33,029 nucleotides of DNA from Planctomycetales bacterium (GTDB lineage Bacteria; Planctomycetota; Planctomycetia; Pirellulales; Pirellulaceae): positions 1-33,029 of the forward strand of contig JAGQPC010000301.1 in assembly GCA_020426925.1 (NCBI GenBank). Direction: 5' to 3'. Below, in pieces: positions 1 to 10,700 of the stretch (positions are counted from its first letter, which is position 1; every line of letters starts with the position of its first letter). The notes under the pieces are model-generated. The model saw only the letters and a list, made by a program, of their open reading frames with translations, was not told where the DNA came from and ran no database searches. A program made the translations under genes and the position numbers.

Positions 1-948
1 AAAGACTATATCGCCTCCGTGAAGGCTCAGTCGCTTCAAGACCAACATCCCAATGAAGCTGATCTGCATCGAGCATTTTCTGACTTGCTGATCAATAAGA
101 AGATGTTTCTTCGGCTCGGCCCTGCGGTAAACTCTGGACGCGGAATGTTCTTATTTGGTTATCCTGGAAATGGAAAAACGAGTATCGCGGAACGCGTGAC
201 GAAAGCATTTGGCGATACCGTGTGGATCCCGCGGGCCATCGGGATCGATGGTGAGATCATTCGCGTCTATGACCCGAACCATCATGTCGAAGCGCCACTC
301 GATGCTTCAGACGGACTTCTAAGTTCGGCGAAGTTTGATTCTCGATGGATCCGTGTCAAGCGGCCAACAATCATCGTCGGTGGTGAACTGACGATGGAAC
401 ACCTCGAGCTCCGCCTGAATACTTCGACCAACATCAATGAAGCTCCTGTGCAGCTCAAGAGCAACTGCGGCACGCTCGTCATCGACGACTTCGGCCGTCA
501 GAAAATGCGAACGGACGAGCTACTCAATCGCTGGATCGTACCTTTGGAAAAACGCTACGATTTTCTCAGCCTGCCGAGCGGAAAGTCGATTCAAGTTCCA
601 TTCGATCAGCTGGTAGTTTTCTCAACCAACTTGGAACCGAAGGATTTGGTTGATGACGCGTTCTTGCGACGGATTCCCTACAAGATCGAAGTTGAGAATC
701 CGACGGAACAAGAGTTCGTCGAGCTGTTTAAGATCATGTCTCCGATCATGGGATTCACCTATCAAGAGGAACCGATTCGCTATCTAATTGACACGCACTA
801 CAAACCTGTGAATCGGCCGTTCCGATGTTGTCAGCCTCGAGACTTGTTGCTGCAAATCAAAAACCTGTGCCTGTACAAAGGCGTCGAGCAACAACTGACC
901 AAAGAAGGCATCGACTTTGCCGTCGAAAACTATTTCGCGGTCATGTAA
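1..948 (+). CDS. AAA-family ATPase, 5'-truncated by the window edge
   Basis: The reading frame is open from base 1, with no stop before the first possible start (GTG at 19), so the true start probably lies upstream. Numbering from that GTG, a Walker A motif GYPGNGKT is at residues 47-54 and a Walker B-like TLVIDDF has its acidic pair at 156-157. FSTNLEP further on fits sensor 1, and the FLRRI segment could carry the arginine finger. There is no signal peptide or membrane segment in the visible part, so a cytoplasmic NTP-driven remodelling role is likely. The substrate is unknown. Planctomycetes and myxobacteria carry similar stand-alone AAA ATPases, often beside pilus or regulatory genes, but that context is outside this window. 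It converges on cdsA with a 28-bp gap. I am confident of the ATPase class and do not know the biological role. Confidence 0.85.
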   Translation, partial: KDYIASVKAQSLQDQHPNEADLHRAFSDLLINKKMFLRLGPAVNSGRGMFLFGYPGNGKTSIAERVTKAFGDTVWIPRAIGIDGEIIRVYDPNHHVEAPLDASDGLLSSAKFDSRWIRVKRPTIIVGGELTMEHLELRLNTSTNINEAPVQLKSNCGTLVIDDFGRQKMRTDELLNRWIVPLEKRYDFLSLPSGKSIQVPFDQLVVFSTNLEPKDLVDDAFLRRIPYKIEVENPTEQEFVELFKIMSPIMGFTYQEEPIRYLIDTHYKPVNRPFRCCQPRDLLLQIKNLCLYKGVEQQLTKEGIDFAVENYFAVM

Positions 949-976
949 GCCGAACGCTCGCCACTAGTGACATCGC

Positions 977-1891
977 TCAACCGAGCAAGCCTGTGACCCA
1001 CCATGCGTAACTCACAGGCGCGACGGCCAATGCGGAATCCAGTACATCTAGCACGCCGCCCAACCCGGGAAGCCACGTGCTGGAATCCTTAACTTTAGCG
1101 TCTCGCTTTAGCAGAGATTCAAACAGATCGCCGATCATGCCAGCGACGGTCAAGCTGGCGGCGTACAGGCAACACGTAACCACGGGCACCGTTGGCGGTG
1201 TGTCTCCCCAGGCACTCATCCACGGGCCAAGGACATAGAAAACGAAGACTGCTCCACCACAGGCGACGAGCAAACCGCCTGAAGCTCCTTCCCACGTTTT
1301 CTTGGGGCTCAAAATCGGCGCCATCTTATTCCGTCCCAACGATCGCCCAACAAAGTACGCGCCCGCGTCCGACAGCTTCACGATCATCATGGCACCCATG
1401 AAGGCAAACAGCCCTTTTCGAGAGGGCGATTCGGCGGGCCCTCCTTCAAGCATTCGCAAGCCAAGCATGAATGTCATTAACGCACCAGCATAGAAAACGA
1501 CAAACATCGAGTTTGCCATCCGAGCAATCGAATTCCCCGGCCCTCGATACCGAAGCATTTCTTCAACGACGACGATGCAAAACGCAAGAACAATGCCCAG
1601 CAGCGCCCAGCCAGGTTTCGTTAGAACGCAATCGCTTGGGTACTCTTTCCACAGGAATGGCGCGGACGCACACAAAACGACCGCCAGTGCACCGAAGTGC
1701 GCACCAAACTTGCTGGTCAGTGCGTTCTTCGCCTGAAACAAAGTGAGCGTTTCAGCGCAGGCCATTTGACTTGCTAGTACCGCCAACGGAGCCAACCAGA
1801 TTCCTGGGTAGCTGCTCCGATCATCCAGCCAAATAAGAAGCAATATTGGGCCGATGATGCAGATAGCTGCGATCATTCGAACGCGCAGCAC
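977..1891 (-). CDS. cdsA: Phosphatidate cytidylyltransferase (CDP-diglyceride synthase)
   Basis: This integral membrane enzyme makes CDP-diacylglycerol from phosphatidic acid and CTP, the branch point of phospholipid synthesis. The protein is mostly hydrophobic, with about eight likely membrane segments. It has the family landmarks SPKKTWEG in the middle and, near the C-terminus, the CTP_transf_1 signature (GDLFESLLKR, KDSSTWLPGLGG, then DVLDS). The usual signature reads PGHGG followed by DRxD; here the His is Leu and the Arg is Val. I chose the GTG at 1891 because GGAGG lies 8 nt before it, giving about 304 aa. A TTG at 1909 would add six residues but has no such site. It follows uppS by 18 bp on the same strand, so purA, uppS and cdsA are probably co-transcribed. 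uppS next to cdsA is a widespread arrangement. Identity is secure; the start is fairly secure. Confidence 0.92.
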   Translation of the reverse strand: MLRVRMIAAICIIGPILLLIWLDDRSSYPGIWLAPLAVLASQMACAETLTLFQAKNALTSKFGAHFGALAVVLCASAPFLWKEYPSDCVLTKPGWALLGIVLAFCIVVVEEMLRYRGPGNSIARMANSMFVVFYAGALMTFMLGLRMLEGGPAESPSRKGLFAFMGAMMIVKLSDAGAYFVGRSLGRNKMAPILSPKKTWEGASGGLLVACGGAVFVFYVLGPWMSAWGDTPPTVPVVTCCLYAASLTVAGMIGDLFESLLKRDAKVKDSSTWLPGLGGVLDVLDSALAVAPVSYAWWVTGLLG

Positions 1892-1909
1892 AACGTTTTC
1901 CTCCGTCAA

Positions 1910-2665
1910 CTACGTGTTGTTCAGCCCGCCAAATCGACGGTCACGACTCGCAAAATCACGAATCGCTTGGTGAAGATCATCGATCTGAAACGCCGGCCAA
2001 CATTTTTCGGTGACCCAAAGTTCGGCGTAACTGATTTGCCACAGCAAAAAGTTGCTCACTCGCATTTCGCCTGCCGTACGCACGAGCAAATCTGGGTCAG
2101 GCATTCCGGAAGTGTACAAATACTTTGCGATCAATTCTTCGTTGACGTCGTCTGGAACAACATTTCCATTAACAGAATCTTCGACGATTCGGCGTACGGC
2201 ATCCGCCATTTCTCGACGCCCTCCGTAGTTAATCGCCAGGCACAGCCGAGTTCCCGTATTGGTTGAACTCAACTCGATGGTCTTGTCGATTTCTGTAAGA
2301 ACGTTGTCGGGTATTCCGTCGCGACGCCCAATGACGCTGACAGAGATATTCTGCTCCATAATTAGCGCACGTTCCTCAATCATGTACTGCTCGAGCAGAT
2401 GCATGAGGAAATCTAATTCGTGCTGAGGCCGTTTCCAGTTTTCACTGGACAGGCAATAGAGCGTCAGCTGATCAATATGTAGTCGGGCGCACTCTTCCAC
2501 GGTGCGGCGGACAGATGAGACACCTTGCCGGTGCCCTTCAATTCTGGGAAGACCTTTCCGCTGAGCCCACCGGCCGTTTCCGTCCATGATCACGGCAATA
2601 TGCCGAGGACGACGATCAACCGGAATATCCAGTTCGCTTACAGGCTTGGCGGATGTTTCAGACAC
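1910..2665 (-). CDS. uppS: Undecaprenyl diphosphate synthase (isoprenyl transferase)
   Basis: This enzyme extends farnesyl diphosphate with isopentenyl units in cis to give the C55 lipid carrier for cell-envelope glycan synthesis. The sequence has the cis-prenyltransferase hallmarks: HIAVIMDGNGRWA with the catalytic Asp at residue 28, the GHRQG segment, LTLYCLSSENW, and the C-terminal DLLVRTAGEMRVSNFLLWQ region that binds isopentenyl diphosphate. From the GTG at 2665 the protein has 251 aa, normal for the family. The frame stays open upstream to 2794, but that extension runs into purA and would add 43 atypical residues, so I reject it. A GGAG about 13 nt before the GTG is a weak ribosome site. 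The gene starts 34 bp after purA and ends 18 bp before the cdsA start, which suggests one transcript. Confidence 0.92.
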   Translation of the reverse strand: MSETSAKPVSELDIPVDRRPRHIAVIMDGNGRWAQRKGLPRIEGHRQGVSSVRRTVEECARLHIDQLTLYCLSSENWKRPQHELDFLMHLLEQYMIEERALIMEQNISVSVIGRRDGIPDNVLTEIDKTIELSSTNTGTRLCLAINYGGRREMADAVRRIVEDSVNGNVVPDDVNEELIAKYLYTSGMPDPDLLVRTAGEMRVSNFLLWQISYAELWVTEKCWPAFQIDDLHQAIRDFASRDRRFGGLNNT

Positions 2666-2699
2666 GTTTTCGGAAATACTCCAGCTAAAAATCGAACGC

Positions 2700-4025
2700 C
2701 TAATTGCCAAACCGTTGAGCCAGATCTTTGTCCAAAAACATCGTCTGACGTCGGTCAGGTCCAACGGAAATGACGCCGACCGGTCGCCCGACAAGTTCGC
2801 TAATTCGGTTCACGTACTTGATCGCATTTTCCGGCAAGTCTTCTACACGCTCAACTTCCGTGATTTCCTGCTGCCAGCCGGGCAAAGTTTCGTAGATCGG
2901 CACTGCACGTCGCAAATCGTCGGAGTGGCTAGGAAAATGCTCAACTCGCTTACCATCGATCTCGTACGCCACGCACACTTTGATTTCAGGCAGCGCGGCC
3001 AGAACATCTAACATCATTAGTGAAAGCATATCGACACCACTTAATCGAGCGGTGTACCGAACTGCCACGGCGTCAAACCAACCGCAGCGCCGCGGCCGAC
3101 CGGTTGTCGTGCCATATTCGTTGCCGCGATCTCGAATGTGCTGGCCGTCATCGTTGTCTTGTTCCGTCGGAAACGGGCCGCCACCGACACGAGTCGAATA
3201 CGCTTTTATTACACCGATAATTCGGTTTACGAAACGTGCGGGTACGCCAGCACCGGAAAACACTCCAGCGCCAGAACTGTTGCTGCTGGTAACAAACGGA
3301 AACGTTCCGTGGTCGATGTCCAACAGCGCACCCTGAGCTCCTTCGAAAAGGATGTTTTTGTCTTCGTCAATTGCGTCTAGCAACAATGCCGTCGTATCGC
3401 CCACGTGTGGCTTCAACCGTTCAGCGTATCCAGAGTATTCCTCGAAAATCGCGGCAGCATCCAAAGCTACATTTGCATCTCCGTTCAAGCTTTGGAAAAC
3501 TTGATTCTTCGATTCGACAATTCGCTCGATTTGCTGTTTGAATTCCGGCCGATACATGTCACCAAAACGAACGGCCATAGTGCGACCGACTTTGTCGCGG
3601 TAGCACGGTCCAATTCCGCGAAGTGTAGTGCCTATGTTCTCGGACGATTCAGCAACTCCACCAACTTTGGCGGCATTCAGCAGCCGGTCCTCAGCGATGT
3701 GCCACGGCAACACGACGTGCGAACGATCGCTGATCATGAGATTGTCGACCTTGACGTTTCGCTTTGCTAGTGCGTCGATTTCGTCCAGAATTGTCGGTGG
3801 ATTCAGTACGACCCCAGGTGAAATTAGGTTCTTGACATTATGGCTGAGAATTCCGCTTGGTATATGGTGAAGCTTGTACGTCTGATCGCCCACGACAACC
3901 GTGTGACCAGCGTTGGCACCGCCTTGGTAGCGAACGACGATTTCAAAATCAGATGTAAGTAGGTCGACGAGCTTCCCTTTTGCTTCGTCTCCCCACTGTA
4001 AACCAACGACACATGTACCCGGCAC
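2700..4025 (-). CDS. purA: Adenylosuccinate synthetase
   Basis: PurA joins IMP and aspartate using GTP, the first committed step to AMP. The 441-residue protein is full length for the family. The catalytic Asp (D13) and His (H41, in GGANAGHTV) sit at the same numbers as I recall for the Escherichia coli enzyme. The GTP-binding region [22 protein letters not shown] and the later [12 protein letters not shown] are also clear. The phosphate-binding loop reads GDEAKGK where most homologues have GDEGKGK. The start is GTG, preceded by AAAGG about 10 nt upstream. It is the first gene of the minus-strand purA-uppS-cdsA string, and the promoter must lie in 4026-4270, shared with the divergent small gene. 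Identity is essentially certain. Confidence 0.96.
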   Translation of the reverse strand: MPGTCVVGLQWGDEAKGKLVDLLTSDFEIVVRYQGGANAGHTVVVGDQTYKLHHIPSGILSHNVKNLISPGVVLNPPTILDEIDALAKRNVKVDNLMISDRSHVVLPWHIAEDRLLNAAKVGGVAESSENIGTTLRGIGPCYRDKVGRTMAVRFGDMYRPEFKQQIERIVESKNQVFQSLNGDANVALDAAAIFEEYSGYAERLKPHVGDTTALLLDAIDEDKNILFEGAQGALLDIDHGTFPFVTSSNSSGAGVFSGAGVPARFVNRIIGVIKAYSTRVGGGPFPTEQDNDDGQHIRDRGNEYGTTTGRPRRCGWFDAVAVRYTARLSGVDMLSLMMLDVLAALPEIKVCVAYEIDGKRVEHFPSHSDDLRRAVPIYETLPGWQQEITEVERVEDLPENAIKYVNRISELVGRPVGVISVGPDRRQTMFLDKDLAQRFGN

Positions 4026-4188
4026 TGTTTTCGTCCCTTTCTGGTGGGATCTCTCGGTTCAGCCAAACTCCACAGTTTATGGACCATTATCGAAGCCAAC
4101 AAGGAGCCTGCAAATCGGGTGATCGGCCGACAAATCGACAAAACGCCGATTCAATCTTTGGTCAACACACTCTACGTGGCATGAAATC

Positions 4189-4219
4189 TTGAATCTGGCG
4201 GTGCAGAAAAAGCTATATT
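4189..4219 (+). promoter_or_regulatory. Weak sigma70-like promoter candidate
   Basis: TTGAAT (4189-4194) and TATATT (4214-4219) resemble -35 and -10 boxes but are 19 bp apart, longer than ideal. They lie about 52 bp upstream of the ATG at 4271 and could drive the small secreted protein gene. This rests on motif resemblance alone. Confidence 0.25.
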
Positions 4220-4270
4220 CAGTGCGCAATCCTTCTCCGCTCCATTCATTCAGTTGGCGAGATACCCCAA

Positions 4271-4705
4271 ATGAACCGACTTACTGTTTTGCTCGCCTTG
4301 TGCATCGGAATCGTGATTTCTTCACTCGCGATAGCAGCCGACGACATCGCCGGAGACTACACCTGCAAGGGCACCAATCCCGATGGCTCGGTGTACAAAG
4401 GCGAAGTCAAAATTAAGAAGGCAGGAGACGCCTATGTCATTACGTGGGACCTATCTGGGCAAAAGCACAGCGGTGTTGGACTTTATTTGAACGACGTTTT
4501 CTCCGCAACTTGGGCGTACAACAATGCGCCACAACATCACGGAGTCACAACGTACCAGAAACAACCTAACGGGCAACTTCAGGGTAAGTGGATTTCTGTT
4601 CGCGGCGGACGAGTGAACACAGAGACGCTGACTCCAGCTAAGGCAAATGATGAGCGCAGATCGCGCGGAGTCGAACCACTCAAAAGTGTGCGGATCTTGA
4701 ATTAG
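4271..4705 (+). CDS. Small secreted protein of unknown function
   Basis: The 144-residue product opens with a typical Sec signal peptide (Lys/Arg-poor start, hydrophobic stretch through residue 20, then AIAADD as a likely cleavage site). The mature part is a single compact, beta-rich domain that begins GDYTCKGTNPDGSVYKG and alternates hydrophobic and charged residues, with Gly-Val pairs typical of small beta-barrels. It has one Cys in the mature chain, so no internal disulfide. I recall similar short exported proteins in planctomycetes, but no function is known to me. It lies alone between divergent purA and the convergent lhgO (18-bp gap to the latter). The coding call is supported by the signal peptide and clean domain; function is open. 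Confidence 0.8.
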   Translation: MNRLTVLLALCIGIVISSLAIAADDIAGDYTCKGTNPDGSVYKGEVKIKKAGDAYVITWDLSGQKHSGVGLYLNDVFSATWAYNNAPQHHGVTTYQKQPNGQLQGKWISVRGGRVNTETLTPAKANDERRSRGVEPLKSVRILN

Positions 4706-4723
4706 TCGCACTGGCTCAATCGA

Positions 4724-5926
4724 CTATGCAAATCGAGTTGAAAGTCGATCGACGATCGTTTTGCCGATATTGAGCGATGATGTGGCAGCAGGTGAGGGCG
4801 CATTGCAGACGTTGATTACGCGTGGCGCATCGATGATTTGAAAGTCGTCCACCATCGAGCCATCAGGTGCTACGGCTTGAGCTCGCACGCCGGCGGGAGC
4901 AGTCTTGAGTAAATCGGCATGAATTTCTGGAACCAATCGGCGAAGTGCTTTTACAAACGCTCGCTTGCTGATCGATCGCCAGATTTCTCCCGCTCCAATT
5001 CTCCAGTATTTAGACGCAAGACGAATGAAGCCGCCGTACGTCAACGATTCAACTAGGTCCCCGAGATTGACGTCGGTCTTTAAGTAGCCTTCGCGAGCGA
5101 ACGCCAACACCGCGTTTGGTCCACACTCGACACTGCCGTCGATCATGCGAGTAAAGTGGACCCCCAAAAACGGAAACTTGGGATCGGGAACGGGATAAAT
5201 CAAATTGCGACAAAGGTGGTAAGCTTCCGGTCGAAGTTCGTAGTACTCTCCGCGAAACGGAACAATCTTCGACTTCGGTGTCTCACCAGTCAGCTTCGTT
5301 ATTCGGTCGCAGTGCAAGCCAGCACAGTTCACGGCATGATCTACGGTCACGTCACCAGCCGTCGTATCAATCGTCAGCCGACCTTCCCATTGACGAATGT
5401 CTGTCACCCGAGCCGACGTCACGACCTCGCAGCCTGCTTCCTCAATGAGTTCACCTAGCCGCTTGCACACCTGCTTGTAGTTAACGATTCCTGCTTCTGG
5501 CACGTGGATCGCTTTTACTCCACGAGCATGCGGTTCTAATTCGCCCAAGCGTTCCTTGCTAATGATTTCGCACTTGACACCGTTGGCTTGTCCCCGTTCG
5601 AAGATGCGCTCGAGCGCCGGGATCTCGGACTGCTCTGTGGCGACGATGACTTTTCCGCAAATGTCGTAGTCGATGTTCTGTTCTGCACAGAATCTTTCCA
5701 TGGCAACTTTGCCTTCGCGGCAATTTGTTGCTTTCAGCGAGCCAGGTTTGTAATAGATGCCAGAGTGCAAAACACCGGAGTTGTGGCCTGTCTGGTGCTG
5801 GGCGAGCCGCGATTCTTTTTCCAACACAACCAGCGACCGGTCAGGGAATCGCATGGTCCACTGGTACGCCGTCGCCAAACCAACAATTCCGCCCCCAATA
5901 ATTGCAACGTCAGCCGATTTCTTCAT
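4724..5926 (-). CDS. lhgO: L-2-hydroxyglutarate oxidase (FAD-dependent)
   Basis: This enzyme oxidises L-2-hydroxyglutarate to 2-oxoglutarate, with electrons passing to the respiratory quinone pool in characterised members. The N-terminus has a Rossmann FAD motif G11-x-G13-x-x-G16. [19 protein letters not shown], a strong LhgO hallmark in the DAO oxidoreductase family, follows at about residues 48-66. The length of 400 aa and the C-terminal [17 protein letters not shown] segment, which closes over FAD, both fit. No signal peptide is seen, so it is probably a cytoplasmic or peripheral membrane protein. It is not obviously in an operon: the next gene upstream is divergent, with 185 bp between. 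A glycerol-3-phosphate dehydrogenase-like alternative is less likely because of the hallmark motif. Confidence 0.9.
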   Translation of the reverse strand: MKKSADVAIIGGGIVGLATAYQWTMRFPDRSLVVLEKESRLAQHQTGHNSGVLHSGIYYKPGSLKATNCREGKVAMERFCAEQNIDYDICGKVIVATEQSEIPALERIFERGQANGVKCEIISKERLGELEPHARGVKAIHVPEAGIVNYKQVCKRLGELIEEAGCEVVTSARVTDIRQWEGRLTIDTTAGDVTVDHAVNCAGLHCDRITKLTGETPKSKIVPFRGEYYELRPEAYHLCRNLIYPVPDPKFPFLGVHFTRMIDGSVECGPNAVLAFAREGYLKTDVNLGDLVESLTYGGFIRLASKYWRIGAGEIWRSISKRAFVKALRRLVPEIHADLLKTAPAGVRAQAVAPDGSMVDDFQIIDAPRVINVCNAPSPAATSSLNIGKTIVDRLSTRFA

Positions 5927-6038
5927 TCGTGTTCGCTTTGATTAATCTTCTCGTGGCCTTGAAAGCCGCCATTTTACTTTCGCACCGCAAGACTTCCTAG
6001 CGCTCGGAAAACCTCACACGGGAAAGACAACGATTTAA

Positions 6039-6066
6039 TTGTTCAACATCCCGAATCAGCTATACT
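6039..6066 (+). promoter_or_regulatory. Likely sigma70-type promoter of the S41 protease gene
   Basis: TTGTTC (6039-6044) and TATACT (6061-6066) form good -35 and -10 boxes with a 16-bp spacer, about 45 bp before the ATG at 6112. The placement and quality make this the best promoter match in the window, though it is judged by eye only. Confidence 0.5.
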
Positions 6067-6111
6067 TCTTAGATTCGCACTCCGCTTCACGCCTAACGAA
6101 CCCGTGCTTTC

Positions 6112-7488
6112 ATGCGTCATTCATTGCGTTCGTTAATCTACGCTTGCTTTCTGTGTAACTGGATTGGGTTCGCTCTTTGCCAAAGCCTGTGTTCGGCACA
6201 GCAGGCAGAGGTTCATTCAACGGCGAACGAGGGCTCGGCGGAATCGCCGACTGACGCCAAAAACGAAAATGAAGACGCCGAATACTTCGAACTGCTGAAA
6301 CTGTTTGCCGACACGATCGATCAAGTCGAACGCAATTACGTCAAACCTGTCAGCAAGCGAGAGCTTATGGAAGCCGCGATAGAAGGCGTGCTTTCCAAAC
6401 TCGATCCATATTCGGATTACATTTCACCCGACGGCATCGACCAGTTTCGAACCGAAGTCGAAAGCGAATTTGGCGGCATCGGAATACGCGTTGGGATCGA
6501 GAACAAACGAGTTGTCGTCGTGACGCCTCTGTTCCAAACTCCTGCTCATCGCGCAGGAATTGTCGCGGGAGATCAGATTCTCAAAATTGATAACGCGTCG
6601 ACCGAAGGAATGACGCTTGACGCTGCGATACAGCACCTGAAAGGAAAAAACGGAACGACTGTGTCCCTCAATGTTCGTCACCGTTCTGGCGAAACGGAAA
6701 CAGTTCAATTGAAGCGCGAAACCGTTCAAGTTGAAACGGTCATGGGCTGCAAACGAGTCCCGAATGGCGACTGGGATTTTATGCTGGAAGGCAAGAGCAA
6801 GATCGGATACGTCCGGCTCGCTTCGTTTAGTCGTGCAACCGCTGATGACGTTCGATCGGCCATGAAATGGCTCACGGCGAAAAATGCCCAAGCCGTGATT
6901 CTCGATTTGCGATTCAACACAGGTGGCTTGCTTTCCACTGCTATAGAAACGGCCGACATGTTTTTAGCAGAAGGCACGATCGTAGGCACCTCTGGACGCA
7001 ACATTAAAGAGCAGGCATGGACGGCGCGGGCAGACGGCACGTTTGACAAGATTCCAATGATGGTTTTGGTGAATCGTTACAGCGCGAGCGCCAGCGAAAT
7101 AGTGGCCGCCGCACTTCAGGATCACGAGCGAGCAATCGTTGTTGGAGGTCGTACGTGGGGAAAGGGCAGCGTGCAAAACATCATCGAACTCGAAGGTGGA
7201 CGGAGTGCTCTTAAGCTGACGACAGCGTTGTACACTCGCCCAAACGGAAAGAATATTCACAAGTTCCCCGGAGCGTCCGACGAGGACGAATGGGGAGTCA
7301 CACCGAACCCTGGTTTTCAGGTTGTTCTCAACAGCGACGAAATCCGCGATCTGGTGAACTGGAACTTTCAAACGGAAATCATTCGGTCAGTCGATTCCGA
7401 ATCGCCAGGGACTGCCAGTTTCGTCGATCGACAGCTTCAACGATGCATTCAGCATCTTACTGCTCAGTTGGCCAACGAGTCGAACTGA
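6112..7488 (+). CDS. S41-family C-terminal processing protease (CtpA/Prc type)
   Basis: The 458-residue exported serine protease has a signal peptide ending near CSAQQ (about residue 30), an N-terminal helical segment containing LDPYSDYIS, a PDZ domain at about 115-205 (FGGIGIRV, then AGDQILKID), and the S41 catalytic core. The Ser-Lys dyad can be read as S326 in SASASEI and K351 in WGKGSVQ; the 25-residue spacing is that of known CtpA/Prc enzymes. These proteases trim C-termini of exported proteins in the periplasm, with the PDZ domain binding the substrate tail. The gene stands alone behind a good promoter. The adjacent large surface protein is a conceivable client only by position. Family assignment is secure; the substrate is unknown. 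Confidence 0.93.
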   Translation: MRHSLRSLIYACFLCNWIGFALCQSLCSAQQAEVHSTANEGSAESPTDAKNENEDAEYFELLKLFADTIDQVERNYVKPVSKRELMEAAIEGVLSKLDPYSDYISPDGIDQFRTEVESEFGGIGIRVGIENKRVVVVTPLFQTPAHRAGIVAGDQILKIDNASTEGMTLDAAIQHLKGKNGTTVSLNVRHRSGETETVQLKRETVQVETVMGCKRVPNGDWDFMLEGKSKIGYVRLASFSRATADDVRSAMKWLTAKNAQAVILDLRFNTGGLLSTAIETADMFLAEGTIVGTSGRNIKEQAWTARADGTFDKIPMMVLVNRYSASASEIVAAALQDHERAIVVGGRTWGKGSVQNIIELEGGRSALKLTTALYTRPNGKNIHKFPGASDEDEWGVTPNPGFQVVLNSDEIRDLVNWNFQTEIIRSVDSESPGTASFVDRQLQRCIQHLTAQLANESN

Positions 7489-7735
7489 AGTTCATTGCGA
7501 ACTGGAGTGCATGTCTGTCAAGGTTTGCCTTTAGACGGAAAACGTGGCGGTATGTCTTTACGGCTCTCGGGGCTTCATAGATGTTTGCGCAGCCGTGCCA
7601 ATATTGACGGTTTAGGCAGACATTCCGAGTTGGCGACTTTGTCTGTATTCCGGAAAGATTACCGGCGAGCTGTCCGATAGACAGATGGGGGCTGAGGATG
7701 CCGGCACGATTGCGCCACTATTGCAGGATTCTACT
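7489..7735 (+). other. Intergenic leader before the surface protein gene
   Basis: This 247-bp stretch separates the S41 gene from the chosen start of the surface protein. It contains a small imperfect hairpin around 7513-7536 (AAGG/CCTT core with flanking GTCT/AGAC) but no U-tract, no recognised riboswitch and no convincing promoter. An in-frame ATG at 7685 is open to the next gene but has no ribosome site, so the segment is treated as untranslated. Confidence 0.4.
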
Positions 7736-10700
7736 ATGACTTCACCATGGATGCGGCTACGCTCGAAGTTTTCTCATACGCCAAGTAAGCGGAAGACAGT
7801 TCGGCTGAAGCTTGAAACGCTGGAACACCGCCGAGTGCTAGCAGCAGCGGGCACTCAGTTTCCTGCAATCACTGGAACCATATTTCAGGACTTCAATCAA
7901 GACGATGTTCCGTCGGCAGGCGAAGAGGTCGAGAACGCGGTCGTGCGGCTGTTTGCCGATGATGGCGATGGGATCTTCGAACCAGGTGGTGATGACCTGC
8001 AGTTTGGTGCGGACGAAACGACCGATGCGAACGGAGTCTATTGCTTCGACAATCTTGACGGAAGCACGACCTACTTTGTGCAGCAGATTGCTCAGACCGT
8101 CAATGGCGTTGTGTTGGAGGAACAAGTAGACAGCGTTTCGCCCGGCACGCCTGGCATAACGATCGACCGATTCGAGACGACACAAATTGGCGCGGAAGCG
8201 TCGCCGCCGGTCGGCACGTCGGGAAGCTCCACCGTCCAAACCGCTCCGCCTCCGGACGAAATCATCGGATTGGAACGCGACATCGTCGTGATTTTGGATG
8301 CGGGCGCGGGAAGTGTTGATGCGACGGTTAACGAGTTTGGTACGACTAATTCGTTGCGTTTCAATGCCGATGTCGATGTATTCGGCAGGGCCACGTTGAC
8401 CTGGGACGGCACGGACAACGACGCGGCCGGGTTAGCGTTTGGATTAAGTGGCACGGATCTGACGGACGGTGGCCTGAACACGGGAATCATGCTGCGGATC
8501 GGCGCGCGCGATACGGGCTCAACGGCTCGAGTGAGGCTCTACAAGACGAACTCCTCGACATTTTCAGAAAGCAGTTTCGGCATTCCGCAGTCTGCAACTG
8601 GAGTCGCCGAGTTCTATCAGTTTCTGCCGTTCACCGGTTTCGCGGGCAGTGTCAACGCGAATGACGTCGATGCAATTGAGTTACTAATCGATTCAGATGC
8701 CGCTGCCGCAAACAATGTCGAAGTCGATGTCATCGGTGCAAACGGGCCAAAGCAGCTCAATTTCGACAACACTCCGAACGTCGATTTGGAAATCACTAAG
8801 ACAGACAATCTAGCAACGGCCGTTCCTGGGCAGCAGCTTACGTACACGATTACGGCGACGAACAACGGCCCAGTGGATGTCACAGGCGCGACGGTAACAG
8901 ATACCTTTCCCGTGGAATTCGAAAACGTGACGTACACCAGCGTCGCAACCGGAACTGTTTCTGGCCACACAACCAGCGGCACAGGGAACATCAACGACAC
9001 GGTGAACTTGGCTGTAGATTCAAACATCGTCTACACAGCGATCGGCACCGTGTCACCTTCTGCGACAGGTTCACTGACGAACGACGCAACAATTGCGGTA
9101 CCAAACGGTTTTGTCGACAGCGTACCGGAAAACAATACGGCACAAGACGTCGATACGTTGGAGCCTCAATCGGATCTCGAGATTTCCAAGACTGACAACA
9201 TCGCGTCGGTCACTCCTGGCGATGCAGTCACCTATACGATTATGGTGACAAACAACGGACTCAGCGACGTGAACGGAGCGGTCATCGAGGATGCTTTGCC
9301 CGCTGAGTTGACCAACGTGACTTACACCAGCACGGTTACCGGAGCGGTCACTGGCAACACGTCAAGCGGATCCGGTGATATCAACGACACGGTTAACATG
9401 CCTGCAAACAGTGCAATTACATACACTGTCGTCGGTACGGTTGCATCTAGTGCGACGGGCACACTTTCGAACACGGTAACCGTAACAGCGCCGTCCGGAG
9501 TCGTGGAACTCAACCTCTTAAATAACAGCTCAACGGACCAAGACACGATCACGCCAACGTTTGATTTGGAGATTTCGAAAACAGACAACCGCACAACCGT
9601 CGGCCCAAATGACGTTGTCGCTTATACTATCGTTGTCCAAAACAATGGTCCCAGCGACGTAACAAACGCGACGATCACAGATGACTTTCCAGCGGCATTG
9701 ACTAACGTGTCGTATACCAGCACGACTTCCGGAACCGTCTCAGGTCAAACAGCAAGCGGCAGCGGCAATATCAATGACGTCGTCAGCTTGACGAGCGGTT
9801 CTTCGATCACGTACACCGCAACCGCGACGGTTGCCGCAAGTGCAAGCGGTACGATCGTCAACACAGCAACAGTGACACCCTCAAATCTGGCGGACGAATC
9901 GAATCAATCGAATAATTCAGCGACCGATACTGACACGGTGACTCCCGATTTTGATCTGTCCATCACAAAAACGAACAGCGTGACAAGCGTAACGTCCGGA
10001 CAAGCGACCAGCTATACGATCGTTGTTGCGAACTCTGGGCCGAGCGATGTCGACGGAGCGACGGTCGTAGACGCATTCCCCACAGAACTGACGAACGTAT
10101 CGTACACGAGTGTCGCGTCGAGCGGAGCGTCTGGAAATACCAGCGGCACCGGAAGCATTTCCGACACCGTTAATCTGCCATCCGGCTCGAGCATCACCTA
10201 CACCGTCAGCGGTACGGTTGATGCAAACGCGAGCGGCTCCATCGTAAACACCGCGACCGTCACGGCACCGACGAGTTTGACTGAATCGAATACCACTAAT
10301 AACTCGGCGACCGACACCGATACGATCAACCGCCAGCTCGATTTGACGATCAGCAAAACAGATAACCGCACAACGTTGTCTCCCGGTGAAAGCACAACGT
10401 ACACCATCGTTGTTTCTAACGAAGGTCCAACGGATGCCACCGGAGCAACCGTAACCGATGCCTTTTCGTCTAACTTCACAAGTGTGACCTACACCAGCTC
10501 TGCAAACGGCGGAGCGTCTGGGAATTCAGCGGCAGGCACTGGCGACATCAACGACACCGTAAATCTTCCAGCGGGAAGCTCCATTACTTATTTGGCTACG
10601 GCGACGTTGGCCAATTCGGTTTCTGGAAATATTACGAACACGGCAACCGTCACAGCGCCGGCGGGAATCTCCGAGTCAGATTTCGGGAACAACGTGGCGA

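Noticed and set aside
2666-2794. N-terminal extension of uppS to an ATG at 2794
   Set aside because: It would lie mostly inside purA, adds residues unlike the family, and gives an over-long protein.
2586-3870. Open plus-strand frames opposite purA and uppS
   Set aside because: Both real genes are full length with all catalytic motifs on the minus strand; the plus-strand frames have no domain features.
8092-10479. Several open minus-strand frames opposite the surface protein gene
   Set aside because: They mirror the repeated Thr/Val/Gly codons of the plus-strand repeats, have no ribosome sites and recur with the repeat period, so they are shadows.
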